Shown here: piece by piece, positions 55,018 through 63,979 of the stretch | How the letters are laid out: the number at the start of each line of letters is the position of its first letter | How positions within the stretch are numbered: position 1 is the first letter of the stretch | Source of the DNA: Saprospiraceae bacterium | Lineage (GTDB): Bacteria > Bacteroidota > Bacteroidia > Chitinophagales > Saprospiraceae | Length of the DNA stretch: 64,000 nt | Direction: 5' to 3' | NCBI GenBank assembly: GCA_029251525.1 | Contig: JAQXDE010000038.1 | Span: forward strand, 248,001 to 312,000 | Program-made: the position numbers and the translations under genes | The notes under the pieces: generated by a model | Seen by the model: only the letters and a program-made list of their open reading frames with translations | The model's database searches: none | Told to the model about the DNA's origin: nothing

Positions 55018-55647
55018 TTACTCTACATTTATTTCAATTCCCTCCTTTTTCCAAGTTGTAAGGCATCGACCATTGATGCAATTCATTGTTTGAAAATGTT
55101 TACCATTTTCGTCATACTTTTTTAGTTCTCCATGTTCAAGTGCAAAGTCAGTATCAGCATCAGTACCATTGTAACTACCTTCGGTTTTTAAATTTCCATT
55201 TTCATGATATTCTTTGAAAAATCCCATTTCTTTTCCTTTTTCAAAATGCAAAACCTCTTTAATTTTTCCATTTGAAAAATATCCTTTTAACTCACCTTCC
55301 CAAGTTCCGAGCACATAGGTAGCTTCTTGGGAAACCGTTCCATCAATGAAAAATGATTTAAATTTTCCATCATGAATGCCATTTTTATAATTGACCAATT
55401 CTTGAATTTGCCCATTTGGGAAATAAAACTCTTGCGTTCCATGGAGTTGGTTGTTTTTATAATTTGATTTTTCCAATAACTTCCCATCAGCAGAAAATCG
55501 AGAATAAGTACCTTCTTTGGCAAAATCTGATTTACGTCGGGTATAGGATTCTATAACTATATCACCTTCTTTTACCTCGACTGTTTCAATATTACTGCAG
55601 CTGAAAAATAAAACTGATAGAAAAATAGAAAAAAGAACTTGATTCAT
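55018..55647 (-). CDS. YwqK/MORN-variant repeat lipoprotein
   Basis: The 209-residue protein has a short lipoprotein signal (FLSVLFFSCSNIE, Cys about 17). It then has about five repeats of 20-22 residues such as GTQEFYFPNGQIQELVNYKN, GKFKSFFIDGTVSQEATYVL and GFFKEYHENGNLKTEGSYNG. Automated pipelines call these toxin-antitoxin YwqK-family antitoxins, but exported members of Bacteroidota have no toxin partner and none is seen here. The repeats form a long beta-sheet, and a binding or envelope role is inferred. It is 84 bases upstream of porQ on the same strand. Confidence 0.85.
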   Translation of the reverse strand: MNQVLFSIFLSVLFFSCSNIETVEVKEGDIVIESYTRRKSDFAKEGTYSRFSADGKLLEKSNYKNNQLHGTQEFYFPNGQIQELVNYKNGIHDGKFKSFFIDGTVSQEATYVLGTWEGELKGYFSNGKIKEVLHFEKGKEMGFFKEYHENGNLKTEGSYNGTDADTDFALEHGELKKYDENGKHFQTMNCINGRCLTTWKKEGIEINVE

Positions 55648-55787
55648 TTTTATGGTCTTATTTTGATTTTTTTAAATAAACTAAAACGCTTTAGAAGAAC
55701 GGGAAATTACAAAATAGATTATAGTTTTTGAAATGGTTAATTTTTTAAATGACACCTTAAAGACTTTATGTAGATGATTTGGGTAAT

Positions 55788-55827
55788 AAAAAAACCGCAA
55801 TCTTAAATTAATTAGATTGCGGTTTTT
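55788..55827 (-). terminator. Terminator of ugd
   Basis: A perfect stem (AAAAACCGCAATCT, 55790-55803, with 55814-55827) is preceded on the plus strand by a run of A. This gives a T-tail on the minus strand, right after the ugd stop. Confidence 0.8.
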
Positions 55828-55842
55828 GTTTTTTCGATAAAG

Positions 55843-57174
55843 TTACTTTGCTTTAACTTTAGCTGGAATGATACTTCTTCCAATACTTTCGTAATGGAAT
55901 CCTAATTCTTTCATTCTGTCTAAACTATATAAGTTTCTTCCATCGAAAATAACTTTATTATTCAACGCTTCCGCAACTCGATCAAAGTTAGGGGTCCGGA
56001 AAACACTCCATTCTGTGATAATAGCTAGGGCATCTGCGTTTTCGATGCATGAATATTGGTCATCTGCCATTTCAACTTGACCATTGTAAATGGTATTTAC
56101 ATTTTCCATCGCCTCAGGGTCATAGGCCACTACTTTTGCTCCAGCTTTAATTAAATCATCAATTATATATAATGCAGGCGCTTCACGAATATCATCGGTA
56201 TTTGGCTTAAATGCTAAACCCCAAACTGCGATCGTTTTGCCAGTCAAGTCTTCTCCAAAGTGTCTTAATATTTTTGCAGATAGAATATTTTTTTGCAGTC
56301 GATTTACATTCATTACTGAATTCAAAATTTTAAATTCGTAATCGTTTTGAGAGGCAGTTTTTGCTAATGCTTGCACATCTTTAGGAAAACAACTTCCACC
56401 ATATCCAACACCAGGGAATAGAAATCTTTTTCCAATACGATTGTCACTACCCATTCCTTTTCTAACGTTATCAACGTTTGCACCAGTCATTTCACAAAGG
56501 TTAGCAATTTCATTCATAAATGAAATACGAGTCGCTAAGTAAGAATTGGCCGCATACTTAGTCATTTCAGCAGACCGTTCATCCATGAAAAAGATTGGAT
56601 TTCCTTGACGAACAAATGGTTCGTATAATCTTTTCATGAACTTTTGTGCTTTTTCAGAATTAGTTCCAATAACTACTCGATCTGGTTTTAGGAAATCATC
56701 AACTGCAACCCCTTCTCGTAAAAATTCTGGATTTGAAACTACATCAAAAAGAGATTCATCGCAATTTGCTGCTATGGCTGCGTGAACTTTTTCAGCAGTT
56801 CCAACAGGGACAGTACTTTTGTCCACAATAACTTTATAATCTTTAATTATATTTGATAACTCTGAAGCAACACCCAAAATATAAGATAAATCAGCCGACC
56901 CATCTTCTCCAGGTGGAGTAGGCAGAGCTAGAAAAATGATTTCAGCGAAACTTACTGCTTCAACTAGATTAGTTGTGAATCGTAGTCTTCCTTCTTTAGT
57001 ATTTCTCTCAAAAAGTAATTCTAAACCTGGTTCGTAAATTGGAACCTCGCCATTACGCATTCTTTCTACTTTTTTTGCGTCAATATCTACGCATATCACA
57101 TTATTACCGGTTTCTGCAAAACAGGTTCCTGAAACAAGGCCAACATAACCAGTACCAACGACTGCAATTTTCAT
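55843..57174 (-). CDS. ugd: UDP-glucose 6-dehydrogenase
   Basis: The 443-residue enzyme oxidises UDP-glucose to UDP-glucuronate in the cytoplasm with two NAD, supplying surface polysaccharide. The NAD motif is GTGYVGLVSGTCFAETG (residues 7-23), and the catalytic Cys262 lies in FPGVGYGGSCFPKDVQAL. The C-terminal UDP-binding domain has VWGLAFKPNTDDIREAPAL. Length and order are standard. It is monocistronic, with no polysaccharide genes next to it; the GT4 and GINT1-like genes are 29 kb away. Confidence 0.95.
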   Translation of the reverse strand: MKIAVVGTGYVGLVSGTCFAETGNNVICVDIDAKKVERMRNGEVPIYEPGLELLFERNTKEGRLRFTTNLVEAVSFAEIIFLALPTPPGEDGSADLSYILGVASELSNIIKDYKVIVDKSTVPVGTAEKVHAAIAANCDESLFDVVSNPEFLREGVAVDDFLKPDRVVIGTNSEKAQKFMKRLYEPFVRQGNPIFFMDERSAEMTKYAANSYLATRISFMNEIANLCEMTGANVDNVRKGMGSDNRIGKRFLFPGVGYGGSCFPKDVQALAKTASQNDYEFKILNSVMNVNRLQKNILSAKILRHFGEDLTGKTIAVWGLAFKPNTDDIREAPALYIIDDLIKAGAKVVAYDPEAMENVNTIYNGQVEMADDQYSCIENADALAIITEWSVFRTPNFDRVAEALNNKVIFDGRNLYSLDRMKELGFHYESIGRSIIPAKVKAK

Positions 57175-57413
57175 AATAGGAAATTGGGTTTAAGTAAAAT
57201 AATAGGAATTCAGAAATTTATTAAAAAGCATTGCTGAATATTAAGTACAGTTAACTTTGAAAAATATTTCTTAATGCATTCTTCCATGGAAAGCGTAATA
57301 GTTTTACAAAGAAACAATTAGTGTTTTGGTTGAGTAGCGCTCTTTAGAAGAAGCATGTAAAACAGTTAATGAAGGTTTTGTTAAGTAGATAGGGCTTCAA
57401 TAACTTTTAGTGG

Positions 57414-57455
57414 AAAAAATAACAGGATCTTAATAAATAGATCCTGTTATTTTTT
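57414..57455 (-). terminator. Terminator of the PpiD-like gene
   Basis: A perfect 17 bp stem (57414-57430 with 57439-57455, core AACAGGATCT) begins with six A and ends in six T. It lies 8 bases past the stop of the minus-strand foldase gene. Confidence 0.85.
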
Positions 57456-57462
57456 CAACTAA

Positions 57463-59646
57463 TTAAAAGAAATTAGACCTCTTATCGTCAATATCAGCAT
57501 TTTTTTTCATTGATTGCATTACAGCAGTATTTACCTGATTTTGAGAATTCAATCGGATGGTATTTCTTATTGAGGCAATATTTGAAGGAGGTGTAGCAGC
57601 TGGTTTCGAAGTAGTTTTTACTACAAAAACTCCATTTTGACCAATTATTGGAGCAGCAACAGTTCCTTGATCTACTGAAAAAGCAGCAGCAATAACATTA
57701 GGCTCCTGACCAAGGCCAGGAACATTTGGAGCACTGAAACTTACATTCGAGGCTGTATCTAGATCAGTCTGGAATGTATTAGCGATAGATGTTAAGTCTT
57801 GCGTATTGATTTTTCCCTTAATGACTTCCCCTTTCTTCATGTTTCTAACTATAGGTGTAATGATGTCTCTAACATTATCAAGGGAAGCTTTTCCAGCTGT
57901 TTGAATCATATCAACACCTGCAACAATATATTTATTATCATAAAAATCAACTTGATCTTGGAAGCTATATACATCTGAGGAAACATCTCCGACACTATTT
58001 TCAAAGGCAAATTTGATCATTTTTCTAGAATCTTCGCTTGAAGTTAGACCTTGAATGCTGTAGGCATTGGCTGCAATTGGATTAGAAGCAGTATACTCAA
58101 CGGTTGTATTTGCTTCTGCTGCTGTTTTCATTGCGTCTAAATTTTTATTAGTTCTAATGAACTCAGTTGCTTGAGCATAAACAGATTTTGTAGTTTTTTT
58201 AGAAGGAATAACGTTTTTCCCCAAGAAAGCTACTTTAACTCGTACTGTTTTAGTAGTTGTTTTTCTTCCAAGAGGCTCAATTAAATGAACACCAAAATCT
58301 GTTCTTACAGCATATAGTTTGTTTAAGTCTCCATCAAAAAAAGCTACATCATTGAATTCAGGAACCCATTGATTGATAGCAGTGTATTCGTAAACTCCAC
58401 CTTTATTTTTACTTCCTTCATCAGTACTGAATTCTGCGGCTAAGGCAGCGAAGTCTCCACCCGCCTCAATTACAGTTTTCAAACTATCTGCTGTTTTCTC
58501 CCAAGCTAAATATTGAGCTTCAAATGGTTTTTGACCTCTTTGTAACGTTGGATCACTTATTAAAATATGACGAACAGTTGCAGAATCAGGTAATACCCTT
58601 CGATCTATTATCTTAGCAACATTGTAAGCTCTTCCCTCTAAATATGGCACAGTAACAGATCCTATTGTTTGTTCAAAGGCGCTAGCTTGAATAGCTTGAT
58701 TTAGATTATCAGCGGTTAACCATCCTTGTCCTTTAGTACCAAAGTTACTTTCAATAAAAAGGTCAATATCTTCAGAGTTAGTTTTTTCAGCAAATTCATT
58801 TCCTAATTTAGCAACATCTTCTTTTATGTTTAAAGAATCTTGGGCTGAAGGAGTCACATTAAACGTGACATAACCAACCTTTCGAGTTTCCTCATCTTGC
58901 ATATATTTGACAGCATTAGCATTTAAATAAGAGGTTAAATCTGCATCTTCAACAACAACTTCATTATCTTGAACTTCATCGAAAGGAATTTTAACATATT
59001 CAAATGTAATTCTTTGGTTTTGGTCAGCATATGATTTTTCAACCATCCAAGAAGGATTATACATTGATTTGCTTACTAAAGTGTTCAATTTAGATTGTAT
59101 GCGTTCTTTTCTAACTTCTCCTTCATGCATACTCCAAAAGTCGACAAAGTCCTTGCTTAATGGTTCTCCATTAATCTCATCATCCTCAATCATTTTCTGA
59201 AATTGTCTAATCCTCTCCATGTCAGGTTGAGGGTTAGGATTGAATTGAGCTTGTGGGCCCCCAGCAGGGAAACGACTAGCCATAAGTGGGCTCAAGTTGG
59301 CAGGTGAGCCAAATTGTAAATCTTTTAATTCTTGTGTACTGACACCAAGGCCCAAAGCTTCAGATTCGTTTTGGATAATTGATTTCTCGACCAAATAGTT
59401 CCATAAACTAGCTCGCTGAGCATAACTATCATTACTTTGAAAACTTTTACTTCTAACTTGATATTGTCTATCGAAATCAGGGTAACTAATTTTGGTTCCT
59501 GCTATATTTCCAATTGTGGTTCCACTCGTTGCACCAATACTTCTATCACCTGACATAGAATCCATCATGATAAATGCAGCAAGCCCTAAACCAATAAGAA
59601 GGATTAAAAGCCAATTATTTTTTCTAATTTTTCCAATTAACGCCAT
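57463..59646 (-). CDS. PpiD/SurA-like membrane-anchored peptidyl-prolyl isomerase
   Basis: The 727-residue protein has one N-terminal membrane helix (NWLLILLIGLGLAAFIMM), a SurA-N-like chaperone region (about 35-230) and a parvulin (PpiC) domain (about 345-445). Parvulin motifs are SATVRHILISDP and DFAALAAEFSTDEGSKNKGG. A C-terminal region then resembles a second SurA-like lobe ending in DIDDKRSNFF. Anchored in the inner membrane facing the periplasm, it helps fold outer-membrane and secreted proteins. A very good promoter match lies about 150 bases upstream. Confidence 0.9.
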   Translation of the reverse strand: MALIGKIRKNNWLLILLIGLGLAAFIMMDSMSGDRSIGATSGTTIGNIAGTKISYPDFDRQYQVRSKSFQSNDSYAQRASLWNYLVEKSIIQNESEALGLGVSTQELKDLQFGSPANLSPLMASRFPAGGPQAQFNPNPQPDMERIRQFQKMIEDDEINGEPLSKDFVDFWSMHEGEVRKERIQSKLNTLVSKSMYNPSWMVEKSYADQNQRITFEYVKIPFDEVQDNEVVVEDADLTSYLNANAVKYMQDEETRKVGYVTFNVTPSAQDSLNIKEDVAKLGNEFAEKTNSEDIDLFIESNFGTKGQGWLTADNLNQAIQASAFEQTIGSVTVPYLEGRAYNVAKIIDRRVLPDSATVRHILISDPTLQRGQKPFEAQYLAWEKTADSLKTVIEAGGDFAALAAEFSTDEGSKNKGGVYEYTAINQWVPEFNDVAFFDGDLNKLYAVRTDFGVHLIEPLGRKTTTKTVRVKVAFLGKNVIPSKKTTKSVYAQATEFIRTNKNLDAMKTAAEANTTVEYTASNPIAANAYSIQGLTSSEDSRKMIKFAFENSVGDVSSDVYSFQDQVDFYDNKYIVAGVDMIQTAGKASLDNVRDIITPIVRNMKKGEVIKGKINTQDLTSIANTFQTDLDTASNVSFSAPNVPGLGQEPNVIAAAFSVDQGTVAAPIIGQNGVFVVKTTSKPAATPPSNIASIRNTIRLNSQNQVNTAVMQSMKKNADIDDKRSNFF

Positions 59647-60054
59647 TTCGTATTATAATTTTGATTGATTTACTTTAAAATATGTATTTTTTTATTAAAT
59701 ATGTAAAGTGCTGGTATTAAATACAATACCTTATATATTTCCAGAGAATTTTTATGATGAAAACCGACAAAGTTTGAAGGTTTTAAAAAATCCATGCAAA
59801 GGTATCATTCTTAGGTCTTAAAATCAAAAAAAGCTCGTTTTTTATGAATTTATGGCTCGATGAAAGTAAATATGGATTGTTGGTTTTACGCTAAAAATTG
59901 GAAAAGGTTGGAAAATGATTTAGGAATATGCAAAATGAATATGGATTGTCAAAGTATAATAAATAAAACGCATTTAAATGAGTTTATTAACGTATGATAG
60001 CAGGTATCTAATTCTGTGAAGTTAAGATTTGATTTTTTTAATGCAGTCGTTATT
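59647..60054. other. Upstream region of the PpiD-like gene
   Basis: This 408-base gap holds the foldase promoter (59797-59828) and a leader of about 145 bases. The rest, up to the DUF3109 gene stop, shows no ORF, tRNA-like fold or strong hairpin. Confidence 0.45.
59797..59828 (-). promoter_or_regulatory. Bacteroidota-type promoter of the PpiD-like gene
   Basis: On the minus strand TTTG (59825-59828) is followed by 20 bases and TACCTTTG (59797-59804), an excellent fit to the Bacteroidota housekeeping promoter (TTTG, 17-23 bases, TAnnTTTG). It would give a leader of about 145 bases. Confidence 0.6.
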
Positions 60055-60633
60055 TTATTCATTTAGATGAATAGCAGCTGCATCTAATTCATCATAAAAA
60101 TCTTGTCCATATTTTCTGATCAAGGGATCTTTCAAAAATTTATAAACTGGTAATTCTTCTTTTTTTCCTAATTCACAAGCTGCAGAGCAAATATCCCATA
60201 TATCATAATTGATGGCTTCAAAATTCACTCTTTCATCTTTTTCCACACGAATAGGATAAAGGTGACAGGAGATAGGTTTCTTAAAATCAATTGCACCGGC
60301 TTTGTGTGCTTGTTCGATTCCACATTTTGCTATACCTAACTCATCTATGGTCATAAAGGAGCAGGCTCCATCCGGTTGAAGAGATGTTCCATATTCTTCT
60401 GCTTCATCGTAGTAAACTGATGTTCCATCTTTAGAAATTGCTTGCCTTCCTTTTTCGGTCAAAAAAGGAGCTACCTTCTCATAAATTTGATCCAGAATCT
60501 CAATTTCATTTTTTTCCAATGGAGCACCAAAATCACCTTCCCAACAGCAGGCGCCTTTGCAAGCCTTTAGGTTACAAAGGAATTGTTTTTTGATTACATC
60601 ATCGCTGACAAGTTTGCCTTTTATAATTAGCAT
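60055..60633 (-). CDS. DUF3109 family protein
   Basis: The 192-residue soluble protein has the typical N-terminal cysteine cluster (FLCNLKACKGACCWEGDFGA), then SFMTIDELGIAKCGIEQAHK, KPISCHLYPIRVEKDERVNF and DICSAACELGKKEELPVYKF. The spaced cysteines and a histidine resemble the YkgJ-like metal-binding folds, so zinc or Fe-S binding is likely. Function is not established. It is common in Bacteroidota as a single-copy gene. It is divergent from the small exported protein at 60807 across about 170 bases. Confidence 0.85.
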   Translation of the reverse strand: MLIIKGKLVSDDVIKKQFLCNLKACKGACCWEGDFGAPLEKNEIEILDQIYEKVAPFLTEKGRQAISKDGTSVYYDEAEEYGTSLQPDGACSFMTIDELGIAKCGIEQAHKAGAIDFKKPISCHLYPIRVEKDERVNFEAINYDIWDICSAACELGKKEELPVYKFLKDPLIRKYGQDFYDELDAAAIHLNE

Positions 60634-60806
60634 AAATTTTATTTAGTGTGACTCAGTGACTAGTCTATCTGCTTTATATTTTTTTTAGTAAATGTTTTAC
60701 ATTTTACAATCAATATTCAGATTTTAAATTTCAACTTCTTAACTTTAGCAAAAATAATTTATTTAATCTTGTCTCAACTTTATTTGAGCATTTAATTCTA
60801 ATAAAT

Positions 60807-61226
60807 ATGAAAAAAGTACTTTTAAGTAGTTTGATGCTTTTTATGGTAGCAAGCATTTTCGCACAGAATAATACAGTTGTGGATCGATCGGCAGCAGATG
60901 CAGCTACTCAAGTTTTAGTGGGAAAATTTCAATTATCGGATATTCAAGCTGTTAAAATGCTGAAAATTCAACAACGTAAGCTTAAAAATAATTTAGAGAT
61001 CGCACCACTCGAGGCTACGGATATTGATAAGTATTTAGCCAAAATGAGTGCTAATGAAGAGCAAACTAATTTTTCCATTAGAAGAATTTTAAATACAGAA
61101 CAAGTGAAAATATTGACAAAAGACGAGTATGATTTGCGGGTGAAAAGAGCAGGTGTTTCCTCCCGTATGCAAAAAGAAGGAGCTAGTCCTCTTGAAATAA
61201 AAAAAGTACTTATCACAGTAAATTAG
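60807..61226 (+). CDS. Small exported hypothetical protein
   Basis: The 139-residue protein has a signal peptide (LLSSLMLFMVASIFAQNN). Its mature part is mostly helical and charged (LVGKFQLSDIQAVKMLKIQQ, FSIRRILNTEQVKILTKDEY). The pattern of a helix, a loop and a helix with LNTEQ resembles small periplasmic stress-type proteins such as the CpxP/Spy-like group, but the LTxxQ signature is only partial, so this is a guess. It is monocistronic with its own terminator. Confidence 0.72.
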   Translation: MKKVLLSSLMLFMVASIFAQNNTVVDRSAADAATQVLVGKFQLSDIQAVKMLKIQQRKLKNNLEIAPLEATDIDKYLAKMSANEEQTNFSIRRILNTEQVKILTKDEYDLRVKRAGVSSRMQKEGASPLEIKKVLITVN

Positions 61227-61238
61227 TTGTCTATTTAA

Positions 61239-61287
61239 TGACAAAATGAAAGACTTGAATTATCCATTCTAGTCTTTTATTTTGTCA
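61239..61287 (+). terminator. Terminator of the small exported protein gene
   Basis: A 17 bp stem (TGACAAAATGAAAGACT, 61239-61255, with 61271-61287) with a few mismatches lies just after the stop codon. The T-run is short but position and stem length favour a terminator. Confidence 0.6.
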
Positions 61288-61477
61288 GTTTTCCTTCCTT
61301 CTATTTTTTTCTCCTGGCTACCTATTTAATCTTACAGAAAAAAATGATGATCTGCTAAAAAATTAATATTTTTGTCTTCCAAATGGCTTAACAAATTTGA
61401 TGTTCAATCGTTGGATAAAAAACATTTAATCAAACTCTCCTGATATAATCGGGAATTAAAAATACAATAAGAAATAA

Positions 61478-62797
61478 ATGGATCTACTTAAGCAAAAATT
61501 TTTTGAAAAATCATCTCAATTAAAAACCGAAGTTAAGGATATTTTAAAAGCACAAGGCGGAAAAAAAGTTGATGAGGTAACTTTAACCCAGGTTTTTGGG
61601 GGAATGCGGGGTGTAAAAAGTATGATTTGGGAAACTTCACAATTGGATCCACTTAAAGGGATTAGATTTAGAGGGTATTCAATACCAGAATTAAGAGATT
61701 TATTACCTCGAGTAGTAAATGGGAAAGAGCCTCTGCCTGAAGCTCTATTTTGGTTGATGCTAGTTGGTGAGATTCCAACGGAAGATCAGGTGAAGGGATT
61801 GACTGCGCAATGGATGGCTCGAAGCACAGTTCCTCAGCATACTTTTGATGCATTGGATGCTCTTCCAAAGGACACTCATCCAATGACGCAATTTAGTATC
61901 GCTATTGTCTCGCTTCAAACTAAGAGTGTTTTTGCTCAACAATATGCAAAAGGCATGAGTAAAAATGATTATTGGGATGCAACTTACGAAGACACGATGA
62001 ATTTGATTGCAATGTTACCGAGGGTAGCAGCATACATTTATAGAAGATCGTATCACCAAGGGAAACATATTGCCCCAGATTTGACCTTAGATTGGGGCGG
62101 AAATTTTGCTCACATGCTAGGTGTTCCTGGAGAGGAGTTTAAAAGTTTTATGAGATTGTATTTGACCATTCATGCCGATCATGAAGGGGGAAATGCATCT
62201 GCACATACAACTCATTTGGTAGGGTCAACTTTAAGTGATTCTTATCTTTCATTAGCAGGTGGAATGAATTCCTTAGCAGGCCCCTTGCATGGATTGGCGA
62301 ATCAGGAAGTGATCAAATGGATTTTCAAAATGTTAGAATCTTTGGGAACAAAGAAACCTACGAAAGCACAAATCAAAAAATATGTCAAAGCGACACTCGC
62401 CGCAAGACAAGTAATTCCTGGATATGGACATGCTGTATTGAGGGAACCAGATCCTCGATTTGTAGAACAAAAAAGATTCGCAAAAGAAAATATTAAAGAC
62501 TCAGATATTATTAATGTAGTTTGGAAATGTTTTGATGTGGTGCCAGAAGAATTAAAAGCATTGGGTAAGGTAAAGAATCCTTGGCCAAATGTAGATGCTC
62601 ATTCAGGAGCAATTTTGGTTCACTACGGAATGAACGAATATAGTTTTTATACCGTACTATTTGGGGTGTCTAGGGCGCTAGGCGTTTTGTCTGCACTTTG
62701 TTGGTCACGAGCTCTAGGCTTTCCATTAGAACGACCAAAGTCTGTAACGATAAAATGGGTAAAAGAACATTTAGCAAAAGCAGCAGCAGCGAAGTAA
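61478..62797 (+). CDS. gltA: Citrate synthase, eukaryotic-type
   Basis: The 439-residue enzyme condenses oxaloacetate with acetyl-CoA at the entry to the TCA cycle. Catalytic residues are His271 (NSLAGPLHGLANQEV), His near 319 (IPGYGHAVLREPDPR) and the Asp of NVDAHSGAILVHYG, with the substrate loop HADHEGGNASAHTTHLV. The start (MDLLKQKFFEKSSQLKTEVK) and WMARSTVPQHTFDALDALP are closer to mitochondrial-type synthases than to the E. coli hexameric type; this type is found in some Bacteroidota. It is monocistronic, with a terminator after it. Confidence 0.95.
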   Translation: MDLLKQKFFEKSSQLKTEVKDILKAQGGKKVDEVTLTQVFGGMRGVKSMIWETSQLDPLKGIRFRGYSIPELRDLLPRVVNGKEPLPEALFWLMLVGEIPTEDQVKGLTAQWMARSTVPQHTFDALDALPKDTHPMTQFSIAIVSLQTKSVFAQQYAKGMSKNDYWDATYEDTMNLIAMLPRVAAYIYRRSYHQGKHIAPDLTLDWGGNFAHMLGVPGEEFKSFMRLYLTIHADHEGGNASAHTTHLVGSTLSDSYLSLAGGMNSLAGPLHGLANQEVIKWIFKMLESLGTKKPTKAQIKKYVKATLAARQVIPGYGHAVLREPDPRFVEQKRFAKENIKDSDIINVVWKCFDVVPEELKALGKVKNPWPNVDAHSGAILVHYGMNEYSFYTVLFGVSRALGVLSALCWSRALGFPLERPKSVTIKWVKEHLAKAAAAK

Positions 62798-62817
62798 GTT
62801 GATTTTTTTCGAGAAAT

Positions 62818-62858
62818 ATAATACCCGATGTTGAGAAATCAACGTTGGGTTATTTTTT
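62818..62858 (+). terminator. Terminator of gltA
   Basis: An imperfect stem (AATACCCGATGTTGA, 62820-62834, with 62839-62855) is followed by a run of T. It lies 20 bases past the stop codon. Confidence 0.6.
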
Positions 62859-63185
62859 GTAAAATGTAAATGTATTGTTGAGTTGGGCTAATTGTAATAA
62901 ATTATTTTTGATAAAACTCAATGCTCATCTCTTTATATTCTTTTGCCATCGTTAATTTTCTAGTTTCCATTTTTCGCATTTACTTTTTTTTTGCTCTACC
63001 CATCTTTCAAGTTATCTCAATCGTTTTTCAAATTATTTGCTCAGGAATTTAAGTGGATTTTATACGAGGTAAAATTTAAATTTCATAACACTACATTTAC
63101 AATAGTAATTTAATTCAAAAACCAAGAACAATGTTAATCTAATTCTGTTCTAAAAAAAACGTTACTTATGTTTTATAAAACTTTT

Positions 63186-63193
63186 TATCTTTG
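63186..63193 (+). promoter_or_regulatory. -7 element of the superoxide dismutase gene
   Basis: TATCTTTG matches TAnnTTTG and lies 52 bases before the start codon. The -33 region is weak (GTTAC at about the right spacing), so the call rests on the -7 box. Confidence 0.42.
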
Positions 63194-63245
63194 AGCGTTT
63201 TTATACCAAGACAATTAATTTCCAAATTTAAAAATTAAACAGATT

Positions 63246-63866
63246 ATGGCTTTTAAACTTCCTAAACTCCCTTATGAATACGGTGACTTGATGCCACACA
63301 TTGACAAGCGAACAATGACAATTCATCACACTAAGCATCACAATGGATATACATCAAAATTAAACGCAGCGATTGAAGGAACCGATCTTGCAAAAAAATC
63401 TATTGAAGATATTTTGAAAAAAGCTTCTACCCATGGAGCAGCAGTTCGAAATAATGGTGGTGGATTTTATAATCACTCTTTGTTTTGGAAAGTGATGTCT
63501 CCAAATGGAGGAGTCCAGCCTTCCGCCAAAAGTAAAATCGGAGGAGCTATCAATAAAGACTTTGGTTCTTTCGAAGCGTTCAAAGATGCATTTTCTGCAG
63601 CTGCAAAAACTCAATTCGGTTCGGGTTGGGCTTGGTTGTGTGTGAGTAATAAAGGAAAATTATTTGTTACAAGTACTCCTAATCAGGATAATCCCTTAAT
63701 GGATTGTGCAGATAAAAAAGGAACACCAATCTTAGGTTTGGATGTTTGGGAGCATGCTTATTACTTGAAATATCAGAACAAACGACCTGATTATGTTGAA
63801 GCATTTTTCAGCGTTGTAAACTGGAAACAAGTAGCTCGGAATTTTTCTGCAGCTACCAAGAAATAG
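63246..63866 (+). CDS. Superoxide dismutase, Fe/Mn type
   Basis: The 206-residue cytoplasmic enzyme converts superoxide to oxygen and hydrogen peroxide. The four metal ligands are His27 ([16 protein letters not shown]), His77 ([13 protein letters not shown]), Asp166 and His170 ([18 protein letters not shown]). [12 protein letters not shown] and [10 protein letters not shown] are the other family blocks. The metal (Fe, Mn or either) cannot be fixed by eye. There is no signal peptide. A good -7 element precedes the gene and a strong terminator follows it. Confidence 0.95.
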   Translation: MAFKLPKLPYEYGDLMPHIDKRTMTIHHTKHHNGYTSKLNAAIEGTDLAKKSIEDILKKASTHGAAVRNNGGGFYNHSLFWKVMSPNGGVQPSAKSKIGGAINKDFGSFEAFKDAFSAAAKTQFGSGWAWLCVSNKGKLFVTSTPNQDNPLMDCADKKGTPILGLDVWEHAYYLKYQNKRPDYVEAFFSVVNWKQVARNFSAATKK

Positions 63867-63944
63867 CATTCTTAATGTAAATGAGGAGACAAAATAGAAA
63901 TTATAGAAATTTTAACATTTCAATAATTTTGTGCTTTTTAGGAT

Positions 63945-63979
63945 AAAAAAGACCGAAAACGATTGTTTTCGGTCTTTTC
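63945..63979 (+). terminator. Terminator of the superoxide dismutase gene
   Basis: A 14-15 bp stem (AAAAAGACCGAAAAC, 63946-63960, with GTTTTCGGTCTTTT, 63965-63978) ends in T. It lies about 80 bases past the stop and is strong enough to work on both strands. Confidence 0.8.

Larger units (their letters stand above)
62798..63245. other. Intergenic region between gltA and sod
   Basis: This 448-base AT-rich stretch contains the gltA terminator and the likely -7 element of the superoxide dismutase gene. No ORF or other structure was seen in between. Confidence 0.45.

Noticed and set aside
55018-55647. Toxin-antitoxin system based on the YwqK-like protein
   Set aside because: The protein is an exported lipoprotein with MORN-like repeats and no toxin-like gene is adjacent.
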